A stretch of 64,000 nt of DNA, taken from NCBI GenBank assembly GCA_947579665.1, contig OX388345.1:70299454-70363453 (forward strand), in the 5' to 3' direction. The position numbers and the translations under genes are program-made. Of this stretch, positions 21,591-33,200 are shown in pieces (the stretch's first letter is position 1; every line of letters starts with the position of its first letter). This stretch comes from Sympetrum striolatum (Eukaryota; Arthropoda; Insecta; Odonata; Libellulidae). Below the pieces are notes generated by a model. The model saw nothing but the letters and a program-made list of their open reading frames with translations. It was not told where the DNA came from and searched no databases.

Positions 21591-22285
21591 AGGAGTTCCT
21601 ATAAAATAATTATGTAAATATTTTGCGCTTAAACATTTGCATTGATTTTTCTTCGTCCTGTCATAGTTGAGCGTAGTTGTCTCACTTTTCATTTTTCGTT
21701 ATGATTTTATTTTCTTCAGTAATGATTGTGATAAGGATATATTGCTCTACTAAGGTATCATTAGGCAAATTTTACGCAGGCTTTAAAACGAAAAGAACCT
21801 TGCAGTGGCAGAAAAATCTAATAAATGAAGACACCATTCTAATTACGATATTGTCATCGTTAACCTCTCTAGAAGTGTATCGCTCTGAGGCTACGATAAT
21901 ACTGTAGAAAATTCCATCTTGGTTCCTTTGTTCTTGCTCGACTAATGTTCAAGTTATTTATGCATCGACCTTTGTTACATTAAGCAAACTCGGAGGAAAC
22001 TCTAAACTAGAATATTTCCGAAAGCATCATTACCTCTCTTTAGGTCATAGGAACACCCAAGCACTTCCACCACGACAAGGTTGTATCATAGTCCAGAGAA
22101 GAGACATCATTACTAAAACTTATTAAAAAATAAAACATTATTACCAAACAATAACTCACGCTGTTAAATCATCACAAATTGATTTTAAATTTTGATAGGT
22201 ATTTTTATATATTTATAGATACCTCTCTTTACATATCTATGAAGGACTCGTCCAAATTTCCAATATTTATCGTTGTTGGCGTTCA
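21591..22285. other. AT-rich non-coding stretch
   Basis: No gene or repeat recognised. Confidence 0.5.
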
Positions 22286-22289
22286 CATT

Positions 22290-22770
22290 TATATCTATTC
22301 TAATCACGCATTGACGCCCCATTGATTTCCCTCCCCTGACACGATTCGCTCACCTGCTCACAGCACCCGGCTCTGATTGCCATCCCAGATGGTGCGGCGG
22401 ATATACGGGCAACTACGTCAACCGTCCTCTCCTTCCAGAACACGAAAGGGAGTCGCAGTTTAGGAGTCGGGATCTGCTGTCTCATCACAGGTCATAAACA
22501 GAGCATCTCTTCTCTTTATTTTTACTTCGAGAGAGGTGGAGACAAGGGGGGGAAACATCCTCCGACTTATCTCCTGCTAAGCCGATGTGTTTCTCCCAAG
22601 CAAATGTTAATGGACCATCGGGATGTGCACGGCCAACTTCCCTTTATCTCTTAGGGGATAAAAAATAGCGAGGGTAGGCTATTCCTCTTCCCCAAACCTT
22701 GACAATCCACATTCGTCAAGATTAGTGTGGGATAAAAATTCGGTAGGGATTGGGCCGTTGACGTATTTTT
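22290..22770. promoter_or_regulatory. GC-richer island, possible regulatory block
   Basis: Non-repetitive island containing GACAAGGGGGGGAAAC and TGACAATCCACATTCG-type sequence. Short domain-free frames only. Regulatory reading is inferred from composition. Confidence 0.25.
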
Positions 22771-23795
22771 CTGCCGTATCGAAAGCTATGCTATGGAGGT
22801 AAACTGCTCGTGTCGTAGAGGATCAAAAGGTCGAGGTTATGTTGCCCCCGTACATTCCATAAAAGAACGTACCTACTGAAGAATTTACGTTGAAATCTCC
22901 ATACTGTCGTATCAGGGCTTATCGCAGATAGTTAGAATGTAAGATAATCCTAATCCTAATGTAACTTAGTAAATTAAGCGATTACATTCTATATTTATTT
23001 TTTCACTTATTTTGCAGTTCTATTCAGAAACTTGGCAGGAATTGGTTCAGGCGATTATATCAGCTGCCTAAGCAAATCGTTTATTAAATGAAGTTGAGGA
23101 AACAGGGGTAAATCTTGCTGTTATTGTACCTAAAAATCACTCTCATTTTGGAAGAATAGAAAGTTTCAGGGGGAACGCTAGATGGGAAAATATAATGTAC
23201 AGCATGGATAAGAAATGTCTCATTTTAAGTTCAACTTTTTCGGAAATCAATACTTATCAATGAAGCCATTGTTTCATTGTTTATTGGCGATTTATGAATT
23301 ACTCGTTTGGGGAAAAGTGATTGCAGATTTAAGAAAAGGAGATTAAACCATGAGACCTGATATTTTGGGTGATAAAATCGTGAATTTTGCATCGGAAAAG
23401 GTCAGAAAAATTCTCTTTTACAACCTATATATATTCGGAAGCATACAAATTCTTCGAAAACCAATTCTTCGAACGATCAGTTCTTGAAATGAAAAATTCT
23501 CTGAAAATAGACCACTCTAATGAATTTGAAGTTATCCAAAATTTATATTAAAACTGATTCGCAGTTGAAATCTATTCAGAAAATCTATGAACCTCCTTGA
23601 AGGTCAGGTTGGGTGTGGGCATTGTATGAGGCATTTTTACCGTGGAATATTTTTCGAAGAATATGCCTGTAACCAACTTTTCGTTCCATTAAATTTTTGG
23701 AACAATACGGAAACTGTTCAGTAAGTTTATTCTTTCCTTATTTATATGGCACTATAGTTTTTTATGCTTTCAGTTCATAAGAAGTCGAGAAATTT
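22771..23795. other. AT-rich non-coding stretch
   Basis: No gene, SINE or hairpin of note recognised. Confidence 0.5.
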
Positions 23796-23799
23796 GTAG

Positions 23800-24649
23800 C
23801 TTTGGCTTATCATCCCAGTTTTTCATCTTCCATTTTTTTCAGCAGACACTTCCGTTATATTTTTGCTCTTATTTTTCACCGACCCGCAAGAGACGCGACT
23901 CCATTCTGCAGAAGGAAATTGTTCTTCGAAATCTCTCCTTATTTCAACCCTTTTGCGGTGCCTTCTTTTGACATCCCTTTTTTAGTCCCTCCGTTTCGGG
24001 TTCATGGTTTTTCGCCACACGCCGTGTCACGGATCCCTTACATTGCGCGTATTTCCAGCCGTTGGTAAAAAAATAAACAAAAGACTGCAGAACACGCGCC
24101 CGCGAAAAACTACTCTCCGGGCGCCAGGGGGACGAGGTCGGGATGGGAAAACTCCATATCAGCGCCGCGAGGAAAAATATTTTTTATCGCCCTATTTTGC
24201 CTTCCCCATGGGACGCCATTCGCAATTTTTCCCCTAGGCGAAATTCGTACTTCATCTGTTTCATTTTCTCATGGAGGAAGGAAGAGGGAGCGTCGCCCAC
24301 ACACTCTGTGAAACGTCTCTAACGCAATGGTTTTTCTTCCGATTAGCACCTGAGTGCGAATCGACGCCTTCATTTGTTCCCACTTTCATTTCTTTTCGCC
24401 GGTGCATTATCTCCGAGTGGTATCCCATAGTGCAAGTTGTTCCAAGGTTTGATTTCTCTCACGGCGTCTCTCTTTCTAGAATCCCTCTTCAGTGTGTTTA
24501 CTTTTCCACGCATTTTTGCACTTTTTCGGCCAATTCTAAGGATGAGAGTTGCATTTCCCTTACCTTCCATGGATTGGGAGCAGAGAGGTCTAATCCAGAA
24601 GAGAGGAGAAAGAAATCTACCTATTCAGCATTAATTAAAATTTTTACCC
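23800..24649. other. GC-richer, pyrimidine-biased island
   Basis: Several overlapping open frames (65-130 codons, both strands), none with a domain. CpG-bearing words (GCGCCCGCGAAAAAC, GGGCGCCAGGG, AGCGCCGCGAGG) occur near 24090-24170. Strand-biased toward C/T after 24250. Confidence 0.4.
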
Positions 24650-24771
24650 CTTTCTCCTTTTAATTTGTCCATTCGGTACACTCATCGAATAAAAATATAA
24701 TGAACAAACTTTCTCCTTTTAATTTGTCCATTCGGTACACTCATCGAATAAAAATATAATGAACAAACTTT
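24650..24771 (+). repeat. perfect 59-bp tandem duplication
   Basis: Unit 24651-24709 is repeated without a visible difference at 24710-24768. The period is 59 and the match runs a few bases into TTT beyond. The lack of divergence suggests a recent duplication, a length polymorphism or an assembly artefact. Confidence 0.9.
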
Positions 24772-25166
24772 TGAACTCTAACGCGAAGTATATTTATTTT
24801 GCAATCATGATTTATACGCTTCTCGTTCAGTCAAGAATGATAAAAATAAGTGAAGTAAAGGTGTTTAATTTATTATTCACGTTATTGAATCCTACCACCA
24901 AGTGGTGCCTAAAAGAATCAATAGACCAACTAAATCTCAACTCATATCCTTTGTTCCTTCCCTGCACCATTCCTTCCAAGCTGTCATCAGCTGACATTAT
25001 CGCCTCCGAGATCCGATCAATGTTCGTCACTTCTTTACTATATTTATTTATGCTGTACCGCTCGTTATTGTCTAGATAAAAAAGCCTATGCAGTGATGCC
25101 GATATTCTAAGCATTTTACGATTTTTTTTCCTCAAATTGTTCCAAAATCGGGGTTGAGTCTTGAAA
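24772..25166. other. AT-rich non-coding stretch
   Basis: Overlapping frames of 106 (+) and 102 (-) codons cancel each other. No domain. Confidence 0.5.
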
Positions 25167-25499
25167 TTAACCCTTTGATTGCCATGCAGAATTGCCTAAC
25201 ATCATGCGAAAGTTGCCAGGATATTTTACAGAGAATTGCAGACTCTTTGAAAAAATATCTATTAAACCAAAAATATTCTTAACAATATGCTAAAACTTTT
25301 ACTGGGTATAGAAAAAAATTACTCTTTATTATGCAAGCTCCATTTCAGAAATGAATCAAAAAAGTTATTACAGTAAATTTTTTATAAAAAATTGTTTTTA
25401 TAAAAAATTTTTTTTATAAGAGTCGCTCAGGGCGACGCCGGCATTTTAATGAAAAATTTCCATAGTCGCTGTGAGCGACGTTGGCGGTCAAAGGGTTAA
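25167..25499. mobile_element. non-autonomous piggyBac-type element with TTAA duplications
   Basis: The element spans 25171-25495 and is flanked by TTAA at 25167-25170 and 25496-25499. The left end is CCCTTTGATTGCCATG. The right end, read inward, is CCCTTTGACCGCCAACG. CCC(T/Y)-type ends plus TTAA targets are the established piggyBac signature. The interior is AT-rich with an (A/T)n run and a GTCGCTC...GAGCGAC-type subterminal repeat. At about 325 bp it has no transposase. Confidence 0.88.
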
Positions 25500-27555
25500 A
25501 AAAGCGTCTCGTCGGAACAGAACGATGCATTTTAAAGATAATAATCCGCTTTTATAGCAGTAATAGTTCACGCTTTTAATGTCTAAATAACGAAACACGA
25601 TATAATTACTCGAATTGTTCATACCCCAAATATCTCCTTCCACCCGTCCTTGAGAGAAGTATTCTCATTCCTGTGTACTGCACATACACTCCCGTTTAAG
25701 AAATTCACACAAAAAATTAACTCTCATTTACAAAAAAATCCAAGAAAGCACTGTGATCCTGGCCTAAATCGGATTTAACCCTCTGAGGTCCCTCTCCTCT
25801 CCCGTGTATTTGTGTTCTAGACTCTTCTCCGGATGAATTTTGCATGAGTGATGTCATGGGTGTGGTTGGTGAACCACTAATGAAATCGGCCAGGGCGGGG
25901 TCGTCCTCTCGCCAAATTGATTTATCTCAATTTCAGAATAAATAAGCGGTTCTCAAATTTCATTCCAAATTCAAGGATTTACCTTTCGTAATTGAAGCAT
26001 TCCTACTCGAATTAAACTTATTGCGATTCGGAGCGTTTTATTCAATCTTGAACGTCGCCTTGTTGGAAAATATATATCAAAACGTTCTTAGGCTTTAATT
26101 GGCACAAATCTTTAATAAATGTGGAGCTACATTTTTCTTCTGCTGGTCCTAAAATTCCTAAAATTTGTAAAGAAAGTTAAAGCTTGATTTCTATGAAAAA
26201 ATTAGGTCATACGTTCTGTTATGCTTATTTTTCGTACATTTTCGGTTTAAGTTGATGATTCGTGAATTAATATCCTTTGCAAAATCCGGTTATGAATCCT
26301 TGCTATGTTTTCCTTATTTTAAATAATGAAATATCTTGGGTGGAGCAAATATTATCTTTTATGTGAGCTTGAGAAATCACAGCATAAGGCGATACAAGGC
26401 TTAGGTCGTTTTGTGGAAGTGTCTGTAATAAAAATAAATTAGAACATTCTCTAAAATTTTCACTGACTTAAATCGAGAATTCTTGGAGGAAAGGAAATTA
26501 AGATCTAGGTGCGCCTGTAAACATTCTGAAAAGTGCGTTCAGAGATGATATAGAGTTCGCGAATACTAGTGGTCCTTAAAATTTAATTCTTTTCTAAAGA
26601 AGTCCTCGATATAATCAGTAAAAGAAATAGGTTAATTGCTATAGCTACCTCTGAATGACGCTTATCATTGCATACGTTGAGGAATGACTTGGTTGAGTCA
26701 TTCACACTTTAATTGCTTTTGGAAGCTAAGTTAAAAATTACTAATAGTTATTTTTCATCTATACTGGGCCAAAAGAATGAAACATTTCATTCATTCAGAC
26801 ATTATATCAGAAAAATCTCTTCACCTAAGAAAAGTAATATATTTTCCTAAATGAACCAAGAATTTTGTGTTGACAGTTTATTTCCTCGTGTAATTTGAGC
26901 AGTTATGTCCTTCTGTGGGTGTCACTTAAATCCTCAATCTTAACCCCACTTAATATTCATTATCTCAACAGCCTTACTCTCGTGATCAGAATACATAACG
27001 GGGATTCGAGACGACCATTCCATTCGATTGCCTCATCGTCGAGTTATCTTGGGCTGGATTATTTATTCGTAGTGAAATGAAATGAATATTCAATACAACA
27101 TAATGATGCTATTATACAAATGGTTGAATATAACTGATAATAATTTATTTGATAGATCATAACCAATTAATTTTTGACTCTGGAACCTGCTGATAAGTCC
27201 AATTTAGGAATTAGCAGGACCCTAAATACACTTCATGAGTGCATAGCAGTGCTCAGTGGATAACTCCCAGGTAATTACATTATTGAGGTTAACACCTCTA
27301 TGTCACTCAGAATTATAATACTATAGGGAGTGAGTTTAGTAAGGGGCAATAGTTAATGTTTGAAAATTTGTATGGAGTATGTAAGTTTTGTACGTGGAAA
27401 TGCATTATAGGGAATATATATATAGATTGAAAGGTATCTGTGGTGATAAGATACAATGGCATAATTAGAAGTAATATGAATTTTAATGGGTACCAATAGT
27501 GGTTTATTGTAAATTTTACTTTTGTAATTGGTCATTATTATGGTTATGGGTTAAA
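25500..27555. other. AT-rich non-coding stretch
   Basis: No gene recognised. A slightly GC-richer segment at 25770-25930 carries no frame of note. Confidence 0.5.
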
Positions 27556-27795
27556 GGTTCTTTGCACTGGGGCGTGCACCCAGAAATATCCCAAGGAAAA
27601 GCGGACTTGAAAAAAGACTTGACGGTGCCGGGAATCGAACCCAGGATCTTCCTCTATCCGAGAAGCTGCCTTAACCATATTGGCTATGTTCTATTTTTAT
27701 CCAAGCTATAATATGGCCAGGTAGCCGCCCCTATAGAGAAAGATCCTGGGTTCGATTCCCGGCCCTGTCAGACTTTTTTTAAGTCCGTTTTTTAT
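27556..27795. mobile_element. head-to-head inverted SINE unit, family C, best example
   Basis: The minus-strand unit runs 27690 to 27556. It has an A-box-like TGGTTAAGGCAGC, T-arm CCTGGGTTCGATTCCCGG (27645-27628), then CACCGTCAAGTC, polyT, AAGTCCGCTTTTCC and GGGTGCACGCCCC. The plus-strand unit starts about 27709. It has TGGCCAGGTAGCCGC, the identical T-arm (27745-27762), CCTGTCAGAC, polyT and AAGTCCG. A transcript through both would fold into a long hairpin. Tails are uneven, with the left body longer. The same layout recurs at 5.3 and 59.4 kb. Confidence 0.8.
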
Positions 27796-27869
27796 TAGAT
27801 TATTGTATAAAGTATTGTATTAAATGAATTATTACGCTATGGAGTAAATTAATAATACGTCATTTAGGC

Positions 27870-28335
27870 CCTTCGAGAACCAGGGCTCGCCGAAGTAGCT
27901 CGTCTCCCCTCCATCTTCAAATCCCCGCTCGGATCCGAGTGGTAAATAAAGCAGCACAACACGGACGATGGATAGGACCGCTCCATCGCCTTAATTGATC
28001 TCTCGCGTGAATTCATTCGTGAACCTCGAAACGTCAATGTCCAGGTCGTCGCGAGTCCCCTATCGCCACGCATCCACTTATTCCAATCTCTCTCTCTGTT
28101 ACAAGACTCTGAGATCAGGGCTACGGGCTGCTTATAAACGCTCTCCGAGACACGTGTCTTCCTTCCCTACAAGGACGGGGCGAAAAATCGAGGACTACCG
28201 GGTTTGCCGACTGATTCCCCCGATAACGTCGTGCCACTCTTCCGCTCTTTTCTGGCCGTCCTTTCCGATCATAGGTTGCTGCTGCTCCTCCTAAGAAAAG
28301 GGCTGCTTATCCCCCCACTATTTTTAACCCTTCCT
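27870..28335. promoter_or_regulatory. GC-richer island, possible regulatory block
   Basis: Island with CpG-bearing words (CGTGAATTCATTCG, GACGGGGCGAAAAATCG) and overlapping domain-free frames on both strands. Regulatory reading from texture only. Confidence 0.25.
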
Positions 28336-28540
28336 GTTCTTTATCCATGGGCTTCCCTTAAAGGTTAGCCGTGAGAATAGTAACGTCAATTATTTTTCAC
28401 CTTCGGGCGGAAGTGGTGTAAGTTTGGGTGCTCACATGGCAGTTTGCGCAATCTCGGGCAAAAAATAGTCTATAATCAGTCCAACGGCTATTCGGATAAC
28501 CAAACTTTTCACCAATAACCGCCATCAGATTTGGATACGG

Positions 28541-28605
28541 AATGGGGTTACTAGGCAAGATAGAGAGTGGCGTAATTCTTCCTTGCTCTCCTCAGGTTTG
28601 CAATG
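28541..28605 (+). repeat. dispersed repeat D fragment
   Basis: GGGGTTACTAGGCAAGATAG and AGAGTGGCGTAATTCTTCCTTGC resemble the family D core (GGCTTACTAGGCAAGATGAG, GAGTGAGGTAGTTTCCCCTTGC). The fragment is short. Confidence 0.4.
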
Positions 28606-29194
28606 GAATGGTATAATAATAAACATAAACACTCTGGTAATGGACTCAGAATACTTAAACACTGGCACACAATACAAGTCTACTCTTATAGAAAAAATAT
28701 AACAATAATACAAATAATACAAAACACGAAGTAGACACAAAGTAAATAGAACGAAGAGAATAGGAAGAGAGTATCGGAATACGCACACATAAGGGCATCA
28801 TCATGATCTTATGAATTACAAATTCCATACTCTTCAAAGATGAAAATAGTACACAACTAGTAACATCCATTTCTTTGAGTCATATTTCTTTTAAATATAC
28901 GGTAATTTAGGTGTTTTAAATCTCTTGAGTAAATTACTCTTCCATTTTCTAACGAAAAAATAACTCATTATTAAAGAATATAATTTTTATTGTCATGAAC
29001 GCAATTGATTCTTAATATTTTTATGCATTTTTTCCGTTTTAAATATTGTAAGGATAAATTAATGCTAATTATGACTGATTAGATAAATATATAGTATATA
29101 ACGATTTCTGATAAATTAACTTAGTTCTAGTTTCGGTTTTGAAGTTCGGTCATGTTTGCTGTACGCACATAAGCTTCTCAATTTAGAATTTATT
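28606..29194. other. AT-rich non-coding stretch
   Basis: Nothing recognised. Confidence 0.5.
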
Positions 29195-29375
29195 ATTTTT
29201 ATTTATTTATTTCATTTTTTTTTAATACCGAGCAAACATCAATTTACCGGAGAGCTAAACTGTTAAGCATAAACAGTAACAACACACACAACCACTACTT
29301 AACCGGAAAAATCCGATGAACCGGGACTTGAACCAGGGACTTTGGGGTTGGAGCGCTCACATGATAACCTCTAAC
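29195..29375 (-). mobile_element. SINE family A copy, diverged
   Basis: Read on the minus strand: GGTTATCATGTGAGCGCTCCAACCCCAAAGTCCCTGGTTCAAGTCCCGG, then TTCATCGGATTTTTCCGGTTAAG, then GTTGTGTGTG and an A-rich body. This follows the family A order at 52.55 kb (CGCTCCAACCTCACGGTCCC, CGGATTTTTCCGGTTAGG, GTTGTGTGTG). The 5' end is decayed and the GCC-ATT tail is replaced by an AT-rich run. Confidence 0.7.
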
Positions 29376-29569
29376 GTAGTTTATATTTAATGAAATTTAC
29401 TAAACTATAATAATGTAGGATTCAAAAGGGTTTTAAAATTATATAGAATATACTAAGATCAATAGATAATTTAGTGAATAGCAATGATTTAGAAGCTAGT
29501 AACGATTCCCATTTTTGTATATGCTTCAAAACCTTGCTCTTCTCATGTATTAGAACATTCACTTTCGAA
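29376..29569. other. AT-rich non-coding stretch
   Basis: Nothing recognised. Confidence 0.4.
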
Positions 29570-29960
29570 AATTAATCCACTTCCTGCACTTTGCAGCTAC
29601 TCGAAGGCCTTCCCACACCTGAGCCACGTCCCAGGCCATATTTCCTAGACCCTCTTGCATCACTTCTACTTATAATTCCTATCCTTTCCACGTTGTAACG
29701 TATCCTATTTCTAGACGCGCACCCAATCCATTACTCCCGCTCTCCTCCTTTTAATCAACTCCCTTCGCTTTCCTCTCCTTTGTCCCATCCTCCACTCAAC
29801 CATCTGAGCATTCACTCTCCTTATCCCCTTAATCTTATCCCCTCCGAGGAATTCCTTCCCTAACCCTCTTTCTCTCTCACTGATCCTTCCACTTTGCTTT
29901 CTCTTTATCCATTCCCACTCTTCCTTTCTTTCATATTTTCTTTATTCTTTCATGCTATGC
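29570..29960 (-). other. strongly pyrimidine-biased segment
   Basis: The plus strand is nearly all C/T-rich (repeats of CTCTCC, CCCTTC, CTTTCTCTTTATCC). The minus strand has an ATG-poor open frame of about 78 codons ending TAG near 29714, encoding a highly Arg/Lys/Glu-rich stretch (for example QMVEWRMGQRRGKRRELI). Purine bias alone yields such protein, so coding status is doubtful. A worn retroelement end is the main alternative. Confidence 0.35.
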
Positions 29961-30145
29961 AGATTAATGCGGTTCTCTCCATCTCATCTACAATGTGGTT
30001 TTTTGTTCTTGATGAACTAATGTTGCAACGAGTTTTTACGCCATTGTAATATTTCTTTTTGTTCTCAATTAAACTTCGTAGATATCGGAACGAGATATGA
30101 GTTTAGATGGAAGTGTCTAACCTCACCAACAAAGAGTAAGTATCT
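29961..30145. other. non-coding spacer
   Basis: Nothing recognised. Confidence 0.4.
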
Positions 30146-30215
30146 CTATAAGTAATAATGAGTATTACTTATAGTACACGTGATAGGAAGAAAGTTCCTT
30201 TCTTCCTATCACGTG
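30146..30215. repeat. two adjacent perfect hairpins
   Basis: Hairpin 1 has arms 30146-30157 and 30163-30174 (CTATAAGTAATA, 5-base loop). Two bases later, hairpin 2 has arms 30177-30194 and 30198-30215 (CACGTGATAGGAAGAAAG, loop TTC). Both stems are perfect. Two back-to-back perfect stems are unusual and may be MITE remnants or palindromic insertions. Hairpin 2 ends in a CACGTG E-box on each side. Confidence 0.8.
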
Positions 30216-31365
30216 CTCTCTTTCACCTTCCTAACCCTGCTAGGTGTTTCTGTGTTTCATTCTTTATAGGAATCTTTACATTCCAACCTCTGCTTTCCTT
30301 TTCCCCTTTTACAAAGCTTATTTCCTTTATTTCCTCTCTCTCTCTATCATAAACAGTCTATTCCAAGAATCATGGATCAATACCCTTTATACGAAGAATC
30401 TATTTTTTCGAAAGGCAATACTTGTTCTGAATGTAATATTGCGTTATTTTTCTTGCTGCAATATCTTGACGGATAGAATATTTTTCATTTTTTTGTAGCG
30501 CAGGTTACAGAAAAGGGTATCTTTAATTTACTTCTTTCTCGGACTTGCTTATGGCTGTGGTAGTATAAAAGATTGAAAGATATCATAGATTCCGAATAAC
30601 CGCATCCATTCTCGAAACTTCTCGATTCTACGAAAATTTTTGTTCATATAGCCATTGTGCTGCATTTGTGAGGATATTTCCCCCGTTGTCATGATTGTGT
30701 TAGGGTTTTGAGGGTTTGGAAGGAAAATCATCTACATCGTAATTCCATGTAGGCCTCGTTCAATCTTCAGGGCTTAGGGTGGCTCATGATGATATTGAAA
30801 TCTAAATGAGCCCTCATCCATTTTAGTGAAATGAATAGAAATGTTCCTGGTCTAATTTGAATTAACATACTTTTGGAAGACTAATATGATATCGCTAGTT
30901 AGCTAAGAAATTACTGTTAGGTTCATTAAAAAAGAAAACTTATAAAACGTCATTCGTTTCCTAAAAATCTGGTAGAGAGGCATCTTGGATCTAACAATAA
31001 AAGCAGAATAACATTAATATGTTCAATGTTTCTTTGAGAAATATACTTGAGTAATATACGTCTTGGAAGAAGAACACAGTTAAGTTCCACAATGAGTTTA
31101 TTAACGACCGATTTCGTTAACGGGTTGGCATATTCGGATTTAAAAAGCAAGTTATTTATGGAAAGTTCTGCTAGTTATGCCATACATTTGACGGATCTTC
31201 TTATTTCGTTATCCAATTAAACATGTATTTGAAAGATTAGATAAAAGTTTTCCCGTTCGTTTTGGATTTCTTTAAAATATTTCAGTAATGAATCAAGTAA
31301 TTTATGAGGCTAAAAATATGTATAACCTTCCATGATATCATCACGTTCTCTTATAGTCAGAATAG
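30216..31365. other. AT-rich non-coding stretch
   Basis: No gene or repeat recognised. Confidence 0.5.
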
Positions 31366-31905
31366 GGCCTGTATACCATTTTCTCTGCATCTATTATCTT
31401 TCTTCCCTCCTTCCTCTTTTTTCCCCCACGGACCCTTCGTTTCCTCTCTCATTTTATCTTCCTCCCCTCCCCAGGAATCCCCTCTCTCCGTAGTGCAGCG
31501 ACGGGTCGTGCTCTACGATCGTGACGCGGAGATTAATCAGTTCCTCCGGTGCACGCGTGATAGGAAAGAAGCCCCTCTCGTCTTTAATAGGGTCCTCTCC
31601 CTCGTGGTTTTGTTATTTATACTTTTTGGCGGGCCCCAGATAGTGCCGTGTCTCGGGCCCCACTTGTTCCCATGGGACTCATGACATGACGGAGGAGCCT
31701 TTTTTCCCCAGTGTGAAACTCGTAAAAATATGGCATTTGCGGGGTGAGGCGATTCACGAAGGCGCCACTTTTTTGGTTTTCGGTGCGCACGAGGGGTTGT
31801 GGACTCGTCTGTCTTTACGACCGATGCTGAGAATTTCGTTCGGAACCCCATTTGGGACGTGGAAGGTCGTGACGTGATTGTCGGTGGTCTGCCAAGGATG
31901 CGGTA
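31366..31905 (+). other. pyrimidine tract then GC-rich island
   Basis: A long C/T run ends TCCCCTCCCCAG at about 31472, which looks like a splice acceptor. A GC-rich open frame follows to TGA at about 31682, reading VVQRRVVLYDRDAEINQFLR early on and then a hydrophobic stretch. No family recognised. A frame on the minus strand (31537-31851) overlaps it. It may be an unrecognised exon or, more likely, a non-coding island. Confidence 0.3.
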
Positions 31906-32780
31906 TTGTTCTGGATTTTTTTTTCATTTTTTCACACAGCTCGCTTTTGAACCATCTTCATATTTAAACCTGATCATTAAATGCATACTTTATTTAATTG
32001 TTTTATGATTATATTTTATTATTACATTCTTATTATATATTTGCATTAATATATTATTAATTTCGTTTAATCAAAAGTTATTTAAAATTGCATTAACACT
32101 CTAATGATATTTGGTGGAATTTATCCTTAATATACAGTAATATACACTAAGAAAACACAAAACTTGCCCCGTTCAAAAATTGTTATTACATTTTTCATTT
32201 TAACTAGAATTTTTTAAATAATACACCGTTTGTTTTTCATACTTGTCTATTATTGCATTTTACGTTTCCCTAAATGTTGGTCAATCACAGAAAGACTTTC
32301 ATTACAACGTATTGAGATTATGTTTACATCAAATCATAGATTATTCTGTATTTTTCCTTACCTATAATTTTTGCTGGCGTTGAGAGCTAACATAACAGTG
32401 AAGAAATATTTGAAATTAGTTGCCTCAAAATCGGCACTTCTTGAAAATCACGTTTCTTTCGCTACCTGTAGAATTTAATATTGAATTTGAATAGCGTACT
32501 GAATCAAATTAATTCAAAAAAATATACTTGCACGGACTTTATCCCAATCTTGGTGATTTTATAAATGTTTTTTTAGGTAATTTTCCTAGCATATTTTTAC
32601 CGGCGCATTATCTATATTAGCGTTGATGTTGAGCTATAAATTCCGTTTCGAATAATATCATAAGCAATCATTCGGGAGCAGAGTTGACATTATCGTGTTT
32701 TATTGACTCTGTGGAGTCATTTTGGCCAGATTCAATTCCTGTTCAGGATTTTATACTGTTGGTGTTTATTTAAATGGCAT
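31906..32780. other. AT-rich non-coding stretch
   Basis: Very AT-rich from 31960 to 32300. At 32700-32750 ACTCTGTGGAGTC and GATTCAATTCCTG give a weak tRNA-like impression that I do not call. Confidence 0.5.
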
Positions 32781-33200
32781 TAAAACCGAACCTCCCCTTC
32801 CCCTCCTCTGGCTAGTTTATCCAATAATCGTTCGCTAAAAATCGTTTGCAATAAGATCGTATAATAGTCGCTCTGTTTCGAAGGAGAGTCTTCCATGGGA
32901 CTCCATGGCGCTGAAAGTGAAATAATGCAGAGAGGCATCTGCAATGAGTGAATTACGACAGGGACGCAAATTATTACAAGAGGGAAGGACGTAATGTGAC
33001 GCCATTATGTCTCTTGCGGCAGAATTACTAGCATCTTTACCGGTCGGTTTAATGTACACCTCTTCCCGAAGAGTTATAAATGCTACTCTCCCGGAAATTT
33101 ATGGACGTGCGGTCGCGTGCGTGAGAAAGTGTGATACCACTGCCGCCAGATAGCGTTGCGAAAATCCATCGTTTTCGCGAATTCGACCCTCCCTTAATGT
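32781..33200. promoter_or_regulatory. GC-richer island, possible regulatory block
   Basis: Non-repetitive, moderately GC-rich, with a 74-codon minus-strand frame lacking a domain. Regulatory role is inference. Confidence 0.25.

Noticed and set aside
32690..32755. tRNA-like SINE head (CTCTGTGGAGTC ... GATTCAATTCCTG)
   Set aside because: Only a weak B-box resemblance, no T-stem pairing and no A-box or body match.
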